A DNA stretch of 64,000 nucleotides, taken from contig CM076193.1 in assembly GCA_038277395.1 (NCBI GenBank), positions 173,454,711-173,518,710 on the forward strand, in the 5' to 3' direction. Source of the DNA: Dryocosmus kuriphilus. Lineage: Eukaryota; Arthropoda; Insecta; Hymenoptera; Cynipidae. Below the pieces are notes generated by a model. It searched no databases and was not told the DNA's origin. It worked only from the letters and a program-made list of their open reading frames with translations. The position numbers were made by a program, and so were the translations under genes. This document shows, piece after piece, positions 1 through 10,836 of the stretch (the stretch's first letter is position 1; the number at the start of each line of letters is the position of its first letter).

Positions 1-2
1 TC

Positions 3-422
3 ACTACAATCTTCAAAATTGACTCAAAATTTAATTGTTTCATAAAATTATACAAAGATCCTTTAGAAAAACTAGAAAATTGCAAGGTTGTATATAAACT
101 TAATTGCTCTTGTGGCAAAACATACATAGGCCAAACAAAAAGACCATTAAAAATCAGGAAAGACGAACATCTTAGAAATATAAATCACTGTGAGAAAAAC
201 CATAGAGAAATCGCAAAACATGTCCATTTAATACATAACGGTAATTCAACAGCTATAATTTGGGACGATATCAAAATTTTACATTAAGAACAAAATTATT
301 ATAAAAGATCATTTATAGAAATGGTTTACATTAAAAAAGAAGGAAAAAATGCTTTAAATAAAATAACTGATTTGACATTTTATAATCCTGCCTATAACAT
401 GTTCTTAAACAATATAATTTAA
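3..422 (+). pseudogene. Penelope-like element, C-terminal GIY-YIG endonuclease remnant
   Basis: One frame is open from the window edge and reads a GIY-YIG nuclease core: VYKLNCSCGKTYIGQTKR at about 90-143, then RKDEH, then a C-terminal KRSFIEMVYI block. In Penelope-like retroelements this domain sits behind the reverse transcriptase and cuts the target DNA during insertion. The spaced cysteines in NCSCG before the YIG motif are typical of the family. An in-frame TAA at 285-287 breaks the frame, which then continues to a natural stop at 420-422. The reverse transcriptase would lie left of the window. The downstream hammerhead motif in the same orientation supports the assignment. Family is seen in the sequence; inactivity is inferred from the stop. 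Confidence 0.85.
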
Positions 423-1260
423 AAACCTCTATTAATATCCATATCACAATAAATTCAAATTTTCCCTCTTCCAACCCCTTCCTCCTTCCAATCATTCTTT
501 CTCTCTCCCTCAAGCCTTTCTCTCTCCATACCTTCCCCTTCCTAATCCTTGTACCACTTTATTCCATCAGTAGTTACAGATCTCCATGATGGCGAGGTTT
601 TACTATAACCTCGTTCCATCAATAATTTCTTTTCCAAGAACCAACTTTACCTTTTTACAAAATTCCAACTTTTAACATTATGGATCTTAATATAAATTTA
701 CTGACACGTTTTTATACTTCAAAATAAGGTAAACCATACTATACAATTTATACTTATAACAACTTAAATTGTAGGTTATAAACCACACAAACTTCACATT
801 CTTTTGAAATCTTTTATTTATAGAAAATTTTGATATCCAAACTAATAAATTATCACTTTTTATACAGATTTTTAACAATATGTGACTATCAAATTACAAA
901 CTTTTTAACAATTTTCTCAATTACTGACAACTACTCAAAATTACTCCAATTCGAAATGTGTCACTTTATAATTTGATGTTTCCACAACTGTACTAATGTC
1001 TCTACAAGTTTCAAATCTGGAAATTACTAAAAATGTAACTACGCTCAAATCTCTAGTAAGTTTTCTATAATATTTTTGTGTATGATCAAGATTATATAAC
1101 CGTTTCTATAATTCCTCCAATGTATATCTCCAACAGATTCGAATCACTATGTTCTGAAGAGGTCATTCTTATGACGAAACGTCAACAATAATATTTTTCA
1201 TTAGTCTGGAAGAATCGCATTATCTTTCTTTTACTCTTACACCCCAGACGTTAAATTATT
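423..1260 (+). repeat. 3' non-coding region of the Penelope-like element
   Basis: AT-rich sequence without a coding frame between the end of the GIY-YIG frame and the hammerhead motif. A pyrimidine-rich stretch lies at about 455-545. It is read as the element's 3' flank or terminal-repeat region because the ribozyme lies in it in the same orientation. The right boundary is not visible. Confidence 0.4.
1150..1187 (+). ncRNA. Hammerhead ribozyme motif (Penelope-like type)
   Basis: The conserved core is complete: CTGAAGA (fits CUGANGA) at 1154-1160, helix II GGTCAT/ATGAC with a TCTT loop at 1161-1175, GAAA at 1176-1179, then CGTC ending at 1183, after which cleavage is expected. Helix I can form from TGTT (1150-1153) and AACA (1184-1187). 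Helix III is only the self-complementary ACGT, as in the minimal hammerheads known from Penelope-like elements, which are thought to work best as dimers. The role is self-cleavage of the element RNA. Activity is not shown; helix I is short. Confidence 0.7.
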
Positions 1261-1373
1261 ACCAAGGAAATTTCCACCTTTCCTTGATCTCAAACCTCTA
1301 ATCCGCTAGGTGTTCTCCGTTCGGGTAAGCTGGTTTTTGCGTTGTCTCATGTACAGTAAACGATAGCGACGAT

Positions 1374-1478
1374 AGGTATGCCTTCCCTTCTAAACATGGT
1401 AACCCAACCCTGTTTTCCATTGGAATCTTATAGAAACCACGGTTGGGTTGACATGTTTACAAGGAAAGGCATACATGT
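1374..1478. repeat. Imperfect inverted repeat, about 36-bp arms
   Basis: The arm at about 1374-1410 (GTATGCCTTCCCTTCTAAAC and onward) is repeated in reverse complement at about 1441-1478, ending GGAAAGGCATAC. The 30-bp centre makes a long hairpin. It could be a small MITE or a fold-back relic. No gene is seen. Confidence 0.5.
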
Positions 1479-1479
1479 C

Positions 1480-2104
1480 GTCTACTGTATCACGCCTTAC
1501 TCACGCCCTTCGAAAATAGAAGAAAAAAAAAAAAATTTGCTTAAGATTTTGCCGCCCCACGAAATTTGTCACACTGTGCGTGCGCACCGAGCGCACCTAT
1601 TGTAAATCCAGGGCTGAAAGTAGGTTACATAAATGCATCATAAATATTTAATAGTCATTTCTAATGATAATTGATAATAATACGTTATAATTATTTTCAA
1701 CAATTATAATAATTTTTCTTGCAGTATAAGTAAAGAATTATTATTTATAAATGCTATAATATGAAGATATAATACAATATATTTATCAATGAGGAAACGA
1801 CCCATAAATTTCAGTTCGATATAGCGTTCTCAAAGTGAAATTATTTTCAGCTTTTCTATTCCTGCTTTTACATTCTTCTACTTTTTAATGCTTTTTAATA
1901 CGCTTCCGTTAAATTTCACTAACAAGGGGACCTTTAGGTATGGTGTTGTTTGTTTGAATTGCTACTCTCGTCAATGAAAGGTACGTATCAGAGGTTTTCT
2001 GAGAAAAATCAAGAAGACGCAATTTTAGCCCATTTTCGAGAAAAATGCATTTGAAAAATTGCGAACGGATGGTCATAGAGCTATTGTAAACGTATTTCCA
2101 AGCG
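1480..2104. other. Gene-free AT-rich stretch
   Basis: Contains a purine run near 1520-1540 and AT-rich sequence. No open frame with recognisable content, no RNA gene and no element boundary seen. Confidence 0.4.
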
Positions 2105-2170
2105 TCGGTAGCTCCCTGGTAGAGTGCTTGGCTGACAGTCATAAGGTTGCGCGTTCGATTCTCGCTAAAC
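2105..2170 (+). repeat. tRNA-like sequence, probable SINE head or tRNA relic
   Basis: A box-like TAGCTCCCTGGTAGAG is followed 30 bp later by a B box-like GCGTTCGATTCTC, the spacing of a tRNA gene. The 5' and 3' ends cannot form a 7-bp acceptor stem and the anticodon arm pairs poorly, so it is not called as a working tRNA. A short A/T-run tail follows at about 2176-2192. Confidence 0.45.
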
Positions 2171-2868
2171 TTACTTCAAAAAAAATTTTTTTTACTCATC
2201 AAAATGCTTGTTTATTTCATTTTCGAACAACATTGAGCAAACTTATACCATGTAATGATTATTTATAGGTTATTTTGAATAAAAACTCTGTTTATCGTAT
2301 TTTTATGGTGCCTTGTTTTGACAATTGTGCGTTTTATTAAAACTGTTTATTCTTCTGTAGTTTCTAGTCTTTATGCTTTTAAATTAAAGTAGGAATAATG
2401 TGTTTCAAACAAAAATTTGAAAAAATACAAAATTAAAATATTTTCTGCAAACTAAGAAAAAAACACATAAGTTATAATGTTCAATGTTATTCGAAAATGA
2501 AATTGATTATCGATTTTTTTTATTGATTATCATTTTAACCTTAGAATATTTTAATTCAATTGAAGAAAAACATAGATATATAAAAAAACTGACTTGAAAG
2601 TAATAGATATTAATCTAACCTCAAAATCCCATACACATATATCCAATATATTTCAACTTTACAAACCTCCAGTGTCTTATAATTTAATCGCTGTAAAATT
2701 AGATCGTCTAAAACATTTCATAAGAATTCCTGAAAAACATAATGATTAAATATTTCCAAACTTCATTACATATGTATTTGAAGTCTTTCTGCTACATATG
2801 AAAAATTCATATTTGACGCCTTTCTGTTCAATGCTATCTTCATAATCAAGTATTAGACCAATGAGAAC
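2171..2868. other. Gene-free AT-rich stretch
   Basis: Strongly AT-rich, with no coding frame of note and no clear repeat boundary. Composition changes sharply to GC-rich at about 2870, where the LINE begins. Confidence 0.4.
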
Positions 2869-3362
2869 AGAGATAAAAATGAACCAAGGATCACCGTAGT
2901 TGTCTGCGGTGGAGAGGAGGTGTCACCCCTACTTGGCGCGTCCCCAGGTGGCGGATAGGGGAATGCTCGTTGGAAACAGAGGGTAGGGCTGAAATAAAGT
3001 AGGCCTCGCAGACCAATCACACGATTGGTGACGGTCGTAGCCCACTGGGAGTGCTCCGAACCATGTCCGGTCTTTCCGCCGGCATGGTGTAGGGGCTGCT
3101 GTGAGCTTGCTCTGCCGAGGTGTAAGCTGCGATCGGGCATCAGGAGTAGCTCCTTCGGGCCTTGATCGGGGAGTGCGTGGTGGCTGCAGGGATCGGAACC
3201 TGCAGTGCTCCGGGCGAGTCTGGTCCGTCCGTGTATTCCGGGACCGGTGAAACGAAGGTTGGGCCTCAGAGTACTGGGGTAGGACTTCGGTCCGAGGGTA
3301 TACCCGTTCCCAACTATTTCGGCCCGCCCCTCCACGCACGATGCGCTGGTAAATTCTTGACT
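2869..3362 (+). repeat. GC-rich 5' untranslated region of an R1-type LINE
   Basis: The abrupt rise in GC content and absence of start-proximal coding similarity upstream of the ORF1 methionine fit an internal-promoter 5' UTR of a non-LTR element. The long opposite-strand frames here are shadows of GC richness. The exact 5' end is not visible. Confidence 0.45.
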
Positions 3363-4703
3363 ATGGCTTGTAAAGATGGAAATCGGAGAGGGAGCAAGGA
3401 CACGCGCGTCGAAGAGGAGCTGGATTTCAGCAACAGCTTTGACGTTGTAAACGACGAGATCAGGGGATTGTCGGACGTTGGTTGTGCAAAGAGCATGATC
3501 CGCGATCATCAGGATAGACTGAAAAATAGACACAGAGCGGTGCGAGAGTGCCTGAAGAAGATCCTCAAACTCTGCATGACAAAGGAGCAGGTAAAAGCAG
3601 TAGAGGAAACGCAAAATGAAATGCGTAAGGCGAGCTATGATTACAGAGGCCTTAACGGCTGCATTGAGGATTATAAAAACTCAATGAACAGGCTGTTCAA
3701 AGAAAAAATAGGAAAGGAACGCAGAGAGAAGTCTCTTCTGAGCTCCACCTTTAAGGAGAGAACGACGGCTTCCGTTTCTACACAAACGGAACCGCAGACA
3801 AAGCCGGCGGTAGCGACGGATACGCGCAAGCGGGAGAGCGAGGCGACCACCAGCCCGCCCAGCGGATCAGGAGGCGAAAATCCGGTCCTGAAAAAGACCA
3901 GGACCCAGGAGGGGGTAGCATGGTCTAAGGTCGCGAGGAGGAGTAAAAAGGAGAGGGCGGAAAAGGAGGACAAGCCTGAGAAGGTGGGCCCACGAAGGGA
4001 CAACGCGCCCGATAAAGTAAAAGGAGACCCGAAGAGAAAGAAGAGGAGAATCCCCCGGGAAGCCGTGACCATCCGGCCAGCCCCGGGGATGAAATACGCG
4101 GATGTCCTAAAGGACATCCAAAAGAAGGTCAAGCCTGAAGACCATGGCGTTATCGTCAAGACCATCAGACAAACCAGGACTGGAGTTGTCCTCATCGAGG
4201 TGGGAGCAAAGGAGGAAGAGAGGCAGCACTTTGGTGAGGCCATCTCAAGGGTCCTTGGAGAAGGCGGGATTGTACGTGACCTCGTCCCAAGGAACCAGAT
4301 CGTGGTCTACGACTTGGTAGAGACCACGGATACAGCGGATGTGGAGGAGGCAGTAAAGGTGGCCCTGGGAGACGATCTTGGCTCTCCACCGAGGGTAAAC
4401 CTCACAAAGAGAAGCAGCAGAGGTTGCATCCTAGCATTCGTGGAGCTGGATGCTGTCGCTGCTGCCAAACTGGAGAAGGCTGCTCGACTGAAGATCGGGT
4501 GGGTTAGCTGCCGGGTTAAGGCTCACAGCGCAGAAACCCGGTGCTACAGGTGCCACACTCTTGGACATGTTGCCCGAGAGTGTACAGCGGAAGACCGCAG
4601 CAAATGCTGCAGAAGATGCTACGAAGAGGGGTACAAGGCGGTAGAATGCCAGAACCTGGTAAGTCGCCGCCGTCCGCCGACAACAGCCAGGAGGAAACCC
4701 TAG
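3363..4703 (+). CDS. R1-type LINE ORF1 (gag-like, zinc knuckles)
   Basis: 446-residue product. The first methionine after the GC-rich leader (MACKDGNRRG) is preferred over the upstream in-frame ATG at 3162, whose extension looks like translated UTR. The N-terminal third is charged and coiled-coil-like; a Lys/Glu-rich linker with NLS-like KRKKRR follows; the C-terminal half resembles R1/LOA-group gag. Zinc knuckle 1 is CYRCHTLGHVAREC (CX2CX4HX4C). Knuckle 2 is CCRRCYEEGYKAVEC, where the usual His is Tyr. Such proteins package LINE RNA. The frame is open throughout, but no ORF2 follows, so the copy cannot move alone. Family assignment is by knuckle pattern and layout. Confidence 0.75.
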   Translation: MACKDGNRRGSKDTRVEEELDFSNSFDVVNDEIRGLSDVGCAKSMIRDHQDRLKNRHRAVRECLKKILKLCMTKEQVKAVEETQNEMRKASYDYRGLNGCIEDYKNSMNRLFKEKIGKERREKSLLSSTFKERTTASVSTQTEPQTKPAVATDTRKRESEATTSPPSGSGGENPVLKKTRTQEGVAWSKVARRSKKERAEKEDKPEKVGPRRDNAPDKVKGDPKRKKRRIPREAVTIRPAPGMKYADVLKDIQKKVKPEDHGVIVKTIRQTRTGVVLIEVGAKEEERQHFGEAISRVLGEGGIVRDLVPRNQIVVYDLVETTDTADVEEAVKVALGDDLGSPPRVNLTKRSSRGCILAFVELDAVAAAKLEKAARLKIGWVSCRVKAHSAETRCYRCHTLGHVARECTAEDRSKCCRRCYEEGYKAVECQNLVSRRRPPTTARRKP

Positions 4704-5160
4704 GTTAGCAGGAAAGAGGAAGACGCTGGAGTCAGCATAGAAAACGGGGCACCACCTGAAGTAATGCGAAAGCGGTTCCGGGGGGATTAATGCCAAGAAG
4801 AAAGAGGAGGTGAGTTTAGTGGGTATTGCCGTTTTTTAGGCTGAGTCCATTCTCCAAATGCTTTCAAATGCTTCAAGTTCGAAACCAAGTAGTCGCGAAC
4901 GCGAAGTCGGCTATCGTCGGTGAGTGCTCCAATCGTTCGTATTCGTGCATTTTCGGCTTACCCGACCGCAGCTTGTAACCAGGATAACTCATCGACTCAC
5001 CGTTCGTTTTCATTCGTGTATTTTCGACTTTCCACGAAGGGGCAGCTTGCGAGAGACGAAGAAACCTAGTTCCTTGTCTCACGCGTTACTTCGTCGCGAT
5101 GGTGGGGCTATCCCCACCAAGTTGCCCTGGCCTCTTTTCAAATATCCGGGGCCTGGTAAG
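4704..5160 (+). repeat. Probable LINE 3' end after internal deletion, then unassigned sequence
   Basis: After the ORF1 stop the sequence runs through CAGGAAAGAGGAAGACGC and an AAGAAAGAGGAGGTGAG stretch that looks like the C-terminal/3' UTR junction of R1-group ORF2. That would mean most of ORF2 was deleted (inference). From about 4830 to 5160 nothing is recognisable; TTCGTATTCGTGCATTTTCG and a diverged second copy (4937 and 5005 regions) form a short internal repeat. Confidence 0.35.
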
Positions 5161-5280
5161 AACTATTGATGTACTACGCCGCGGTAATCGAAGAAAAGAG
5201 TGAGCAAAACCTTGATATTTGATTAAACTTGGCGTGCTTTTTTCGGTCTTAACTCTTCCGGGGTCTTCCATTGGGCTAGC
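5161..5280 (-). repeat. Duplicated internal mariner fragment
   Basis: About 120 bp closely matches 5612-5735 inside the neighbouring mariner, including TGTACTACGCC and the TTTCGGTCTT-CTCTTCCGG blocks. It is a second partial copy of the transposase middle, joined head-to-tail to the first at about 5280. Confidence 0.65.
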
Positions 5281-6440
5281 ACTTTCTGGTATGGCCTTGA
5301 GTTCTCCCAAAGATGCATTATTTATCTCCTCAATCGTTGCTAGTCTCCATCCTGTCATGGTTCTCTTCAGTTCTGGGAACAGGAAAAAGTTGCAGGTGGC
5401 AAATCCGGTGAATATGGTGGCTGAGACATGATTGTGGTTTTGTTTTTGGCCAAAAATTCACGCACAAGGTACGATTAGTGAGCAGGTGCATTGTGGTGAC
5501 GCAAAAGCCATGAATTGTTTTTCTACAATTCCGGACGTTTTTCTCGTAATGCTTCTCGCAAACGGCACATAGGATTAGATAATATCCTTTATTGAACGCC
5601 CGACCTTGTGGTAAAACTCTTTATGTACTACGCCATGATAATCTAAGAAAAGAGTTAGTAAAACCTTGACATTTGATCGAACTTGACGTGCTTCTTTCGG
5701 TCTTGTCTCTTCCGGCGCCTTCCATTGTGACGATTGGGCTTTGTTTTCGACGTCGTAACCGTACACCCATGATTCGCCACCAGTTATAACACTTTTGAGG
5801 ATATCGGGATCATTATCGACGTCATTTAACAGCTCTTGAGCGATGCTCATTTGACGGTTCTTTTGGTCAAAGTTAAGCAGTTTCAGATTTTCGCTGCCAC
5901 ACGTTTCATGCCCAAAACGTCCGAAAAAATTGAATGGCATGAGCCTAGCGAGATGCCGCCATCAGCAGCAACCTCTCTAAAAGTGATTCGACGATTCCCC
6001 AACACCACATTCTTCAATTCTTCAACGCTTTCATCATTTACTGACGTGCTGGGGCGGTCAGAGAGAGAGTCGTCATTGGTGTCTTCTCGGCCTTCTGGGA
6101 AGAGCTTGTACCACTTATAAACATTTTTTTTTGCTCAAAGTAGACCCACCGAATGCCGCTGTCAACATTTCAAGTATTTTGGAGCACTTAGTTCCATTTT
6201 TTAAACAAAATTTTATGCAAGTTCTCTGATACATTTTTTGCAACAGAAGAACATCGAAGATCACACCAAATACTTCTAACCTTTACGCCTATCACAAACA
6301 AATTAAAAATGCTATACACTTGAAGCTGTGCACGTATATTCAGGACAAGTGTGCAAATGTAAAATTGAAAAAAAATTGGAGATCCATTGTACGTAGCGCG
6401 CTATATTTGAAAAGTCACCTTACTTTTTCAACACACCTTG
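5281..6440 (-). mobile_element. Decayed mariner element (GAGGTGTG-type ends)
   Basis: The right terminus reads AAGTCACCTTACTTTTTCAA then CACACCTTG followed by TA (6441-6442), which matches the ends of the mariner at 16920 and 27719. The left terminus is lost at the join with the 5161-5280 fragment. The coding strand is minus. Confidence 0.75.
5285..6210 (-). pseudogene. Mariner transposase relic
   Basis: The longest block (5575-5940) reads LLNFDQKNRQMSIAQELL and SWVYGYDVENKAQSSQWKAP, closely related to the transposase at 26602-27663. The N-terminal part (KNGTKCSK region) sits near 6200 and the C-terminal block GWRLATIEEINNASLGELKA near 5285-5345, each in a different frame, so several indels separate them. 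The first catalytic Asp is replaced by Gly (ITGGESWVYG instead of GDESWVYG). The enzyme would have cut and pasted the element at TA sites. It is clearly dead. Confidence 0.8.
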
Positions 6441-6484
6441 TATATACAGGGTGAGTCATTTTAATTTAACCAGTCAATTATTTC

Positions 6485-7500
6485 GTTAACCATAAGGGTA
6501 GGAGAAAAATGTCTCGGACAAAAATTGTAGGTTACAGAGGGGGCCAATTGATGGTGACCTTGCCCTTGACCTTGACGTCAAGGATAAATTTCACTTGAAG
6601 GTGATCTTTCGTTTTTTGAATAGAAACCCCTATTTCTTACCTCAGATTCTGAAAGAGCGAGAAATTTTACGTTGAGATATGTGCCCATGTTTAGAGGTAA
6701 AATTGACGCGTATGGGTCAAAATTCCTGCTAAAGGAGTCAGCATTGAGGTGGGAGAACCTGGGTCGGGGGTCGTTTTGTGAAAATAAACCTTTACAACAT
6801 TTGTTAACCATAAGGGTAGGAGAAAAATGTTTAGAACCAACATTGTAGGTTACAGAGGGGGCCAACTGATGGTGACCTTGCCCTTGACCTTGAGGTCAAG
6901 GATCAATGTCATTTGAAGGTCATCTTTCGTTTTTTGAATAGAAACCCCTATTTTTTACCTCAGATTCTGAAAGAGCGAGAAATTTTACGTTGAGATATTG
7001 CCCATGTTTAGAGGTGAAATTGACGCGTATGGGTCAAAATTCCTACTAAAAGAGTCAGCATTGAGGTGGGAGAACCTGGGCCGGCGGTCGTTATGAAAAT
7101 AAACCTTTACAACATTTCTTAACCATAAGGGTAGGAGAAAAATGTTTAGGACAAAAATTGTAGGTTACAGAGGGGGCCAACTGATGGTGACCTTGCCCTT
7201 GACCTTGAGGTCAAGGATCAGTGTCATTTGAAGGTCATCTTTTGTTTTTTGAATAGAAACCCCTATTTTTTACTTCAGATTCTGAAAGAGCGAGAAATTT
7301 TACGTTGAAATATGTGCTCATGTTTAGAGGTAAAACTGACGCGTATGGGTCAAAATTCTTGCTGAAGGAGTCAGCATATAGGTGGGAGAACCTGGGCCGG
7401 GGGTCGTTTTGTGAAAATAAACCTTTACAAAAGTTGTTCGATTTGTTGGAGGTTACATTGATATGACCTTGGATTTGACCTTCACCCATACATGTATGTT
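6485..7500. repeat. Three tandem ~317-bp subterminal units rich in TGACCTTGA
   Basis: Units begin at about 6485, 6803 and 7119 with TTAACCATAAGGGTAGGAG. Each contains TGACCTTGCCCTTGACCTTG followed by AGGTCAAGG, so it holds several TGACCTT half-sites in both orientations. An exact TGACCTTGA lies at 6567-6575. The apparent ORFs inside these units are by-products of the repeat. Confidence 0.85.
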
Positions 7501-7672
7501 TTTTAAATGATAACCCCTAATTTTAGCATAACCCAGGAGTAACGACGAGGACGTAGTAGGCTCTACTCCCTTTGGGGTGCTTTATTAACGTGAGTCCCCT
7601 TGCCTCCCACAGTTAATGACGAGACAATGAAAAGAAATCATTTATTATCGGTTTTGCTCGAAGCTATTACTA

Positions 7673-8732
7673 TTATCGGTTTTGCTCGAAGTTATTACCA
7701 TTTACTTCAAGGCACTGCCTGAGCCTCTGTTCAAAACTTTCAACTGTACGCAGTAAGACTTCTCTAGGAATTTCTGTACACTCAACTCTAATCCTTTGTA
7801 TCATATTCTCCCGTGTTTGTGGGTGCTTCGGCATACACAGTATTTTTTAGGTATCCCCAAAGAAAAAAATCTGGAGAAGTTAAGTCAGGTGATCTTGGAG
7901 GCCAACTAACTGGACCAGCTCTTCCAATCCACCTATCTCGGTAGTGAGCATTTAAAAAAGCTCGCACAATTCGAGCATAATGTGCTGGTGCACTATCAAG
8001 TTGTATCCACATTCTGCGTCTAGTTTCAAGGTCCACATCTTCAAGTAGAAGTGGAAGATGATCCCTTAAAAGCTCCAAAAAGACATATGAATTTACATTT
8101 GCTTCGAAAAAGAATGGCCCGATGAGATACCCATTAATTATTCCACACCAAACATTTACACTCCATCGATGTTGATTATCCACTGGGCTGTACCAGTGAG
8201 GATTCTGATCAGACCAGTAATGGCAGTTATGACGATTCAACTCACCAGTATTATGAAATGTAGCTTCATCAGAGAAAAGGACATAATTAAAAAAATTCGG
8301 ATACTGTAAGATCATTTGAAGAGCCCATTGACAGAAAATTATCCTATTCCTCATATTATTAGGAGTTAATGCTTGCGTTATAGTAATATGATAGGCATGA
8401 TATCTATTTCTTCGCAAAATTCTGATAACTATTCTCTGAGGTATTCCTGTTTGTCTCTCTATTTGTCGGCTACTGATATGAGGATTTAGGTGAACGAATC
8501 CTAAAACAACTAGAACGTTAACATCCCTATCATCATCCTCATGTTTTTGTCGAGTTCTTCGTAGATGTCCATTTCGAGCTCTTTGTTCAAGTGCACGGAT
8601 GGTAACGTGACTAGGATGACGCCTTTGTGGGTACCGAATTCCGTATAGTCTTGAGGCTGCACGATAATTACCATGACATTCTCCTAAAATCAACAACATA
8701 TCAGCTATCTCTGTTGGGGCATGGTCAGCCAT
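7673..8732 (-). CDS. DD41D transposase (rosa-like), nearly intact
   Basis: The first Met (MADHAPTEIADMLL) opens a 314-residue frame. Residues about 5-110 form two helix-turn-helix segments (NYRAASRLYGIRYPQR; ISSRQIERQTGIP). The catalytic core follows: Asp1 in LFSDEATF, Asp2 in QLDSAPAHY, Asp3 in PDLTSPDFFLWG. By eye 41 residues separate Asp2 and Asp3, the DD41D spacing reported for rosa-type elements. One extra base at about 7811 shifts the last part; the alternative frame continues with MIQRIRVECTEIPREVLL to a stop at 7673-7675. The core is intact, so this copy or a close sibling may have been active recently. Substrate would be the 6447-9958 ends. Confidence 0.85.
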
Positions 8733-8759
8733 GTTTAGGAGCTATTCTTAAAACAGACG

Positions 8760-9400
8760 AATGCTAATCAAGAAAGATAAATATCGTAGAAAAATGTTAA
8801 AAACTGAATAGCAGCGTATAGCGATTACCGAGAAATAAGAATAGTAATACAATGTCCATGAACACAACCACTAACTAACGCTAACAATGTCTATGAACAC
8901 TAACGTAATTTAAACAAAAGTAGCTGCGACAGCGTTTTTCAAACTTTAGAAATGACAGCCAACCGTGGTTTGATTACTTTCTAAACAATTTTCAAGAAGT
9001 AATACATTTTTCATTCGACAAATGTATTTTTATGTACTTAATTTTTTCTGTCTTATTTCTTTGTATGTTTGTTCGCAGCAATTTAGATGAGTACTTAATA
9101 TGTAGAGTTATTAATTTAGCAGACTTGTCATCGAATTGCAACCAATTTTGAATAGTTAAAATTTATTAATAATTATTAAGAATACAAGAAATTCTGATAC
9201 ATTTATTACTATCAATGTCAATAGAACTGTATTTAAAAAATACATTGGTCTGATACACCCGTAAAGAAATAAATAAAGGTTAATTTTAAGGTCTTTACAA
9301 ATTGACTAGGGAGTCTACCATTTAAAAGACATAGTTAACCCCAAGAAGATTTTCAAATTTGTCTACTATTCACTATTTCACCATTTATTTTTAGAACCTT
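8760..9400. other. Internal spacer of DD41D element no. 1
   Basis: AT-rich sequence upstream of the transposase start and inside the right arm. A direct near-repeat (ACAATGTCCATGAACAC / ACAATGTCTATGAACAC) lies at about 8850-8900. No further gene is seen. Confidence 0.4.
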
Positions 9401-9958
9401 GGATTTGACCTTCACCCATACGTTCAAGGTCATTAGAAGCTCACAAGTTCTGAAGCAGTTGATTCTTAACAGAATTACTCTTAAAAATTCTGTATTCTTT
9501 TGAATTATGAATAAGACGTAAAATTGACCTTGAAATGACCTTGAACGTATGGGTGAAGGTCAAATCCAAGGTCATAACAATGTAACCTTCAACAAACCGA
9601 ACAAATGTTGTAAAGGTTTATTTTCACAAAACGACCCCCGGCCCAGGTTCTTCCACCTCAATGCTGACTCTTTTAGTAGGAATTTTGACCCATACGCGTC
9701 AATTTTACCTCTAAATATGGGCACATATCTCAACGTAAAATTTCCCGCTCTTTCAGAATCTGAGGTAAAAAATAGGGGTTTGTATTCAAAAAACGAAAGA
9801 TGACCTTCAAATGGCATTGATCCTTGACCTCAAGGTCAAGGGCAAGGTCACCATTAGTTGGCCCCCTCTGTAACCTACAATTTTTGTCCGGAACATTTTT
9901 CTCCTACCCTTATGGTTAACGAAATAATTGACTGGTTAAATTAAAATGACTCACCCTG
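9400..9958. repeat. Right inverted arm of DD41D element no. 1
   Basis: Reverse complement of the left-arm unit, ending CCTACCCTTATGGTTAAC and then ATGACTCACCCTG at 9958. It also carries opposed TGACCTTGAAATGACCTTGA and TCAAGGTCATTAG half-site clusters near 9420-9560. Confidence 0.8.
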
Positions 9959-10836
9959 TATATACCGGGCTGGAAAAAAGAATAGAAACACCTATAAATA
10001 TCGCAAGATTAATGAAAAAAAATAAAAATCGAGGTCATACATCTAGGCAGCTCTTAATGAGGAATTCAACGGTGACCTTGGATGAAACCTTGACCCTCAA
10101 TTTCAAGATTATTTCAAAGCCAGCTTTGTTTTTTGTAATGGGAATACATATTTTTGAAGCCGAATTTGAAAAGAGCGGGTAATTTTACGTTCCGATACGT
10201 ATTTAGAATTGATATCAGGGTGACATCTATGGGTCAAACAAAGGTCAAACTACACTAACAATGAACCTTTTAGGAATCTCGCTGAATTAGTGAGTAAAAC
10301 AAAGGTCATATCCTATGTAACTTTCAACAGGCAATCAAACGGTGACCCAGGATTCTACCTTGAATCACAATTTCAAAGTTATTTCAAGGTCAACTTTGTT
10401 TTTTTTAAGGGTAACCCATATTTTCGATGCCAGAATCGAAAGAAGAGGGAGATTTTACTACTAGATACGTATTTAAATCTGAGGTTAGGGTGAACTCTTC
10501 GTCACATAAAGTCAAATAAAAGTTATACTACGCTACCATAGGACCCCGTAGGAATCTTTCAGAACTAGTAATAAAAAAAAACGATAACCAAGTTCATGCC
10601 TCAAGGTACTTTATTTACCGCAGAAAAATTTTTATGGCATATTGCTCCTTTCAGCGCAACCCAGGAACAAAAGACGTGGACGTAAAAGGATTTGTTCCCT
10701 TCGGGGTGCTTTATTAGAGTGAGTTCTCCCTGATTCTCATTTCGTTGTGCTTTTCTATAGTGAGTTCCCATTGCCTCCCACTTCGGGGTGCTTCTTTATA
10801 GTGAGATCCACTTGCTTCCCACTTTGTCAGGAACTT

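Larger units (their letters stand above)
6447..9958. mobile_element. DD41D Tc1/mariner-type element no. 1 with composite inverted repeats
   Basis: Both ends carry CAGGGTGAGTCATTTTAATT and the inverted match extends through AACCATAAGGGTAGGAG, more than 60 bp. It is flanked by TA on both sides, and TATATA sits at each junction. The left arm contains three tandem copies of a roughly 317-bp unit; the right arm contains one inverted copy. The single gene between the arms is a transposase on minus. Element length is 3.5 kb. The TA target and Asp triad place it in the IS630-Tc1-mariner superfamily. Confidence 0.85.

Noticed and set aside
2853..3614. 253-residue minus-strand ORF
   Set aside because: Opposite-strand shadow of the GC-rich LINE 5' UTR and ORF1; no domain.
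6578..9817. Similar 81-95 residue ORFs at 6578-6865, 7235-7489, 9549-9803 and 9572-9817
   Set aside because: They lie in the subterminal repeats of DD41D element no. 1 and occur on either strand by symmetry; they do not resemble proteins.
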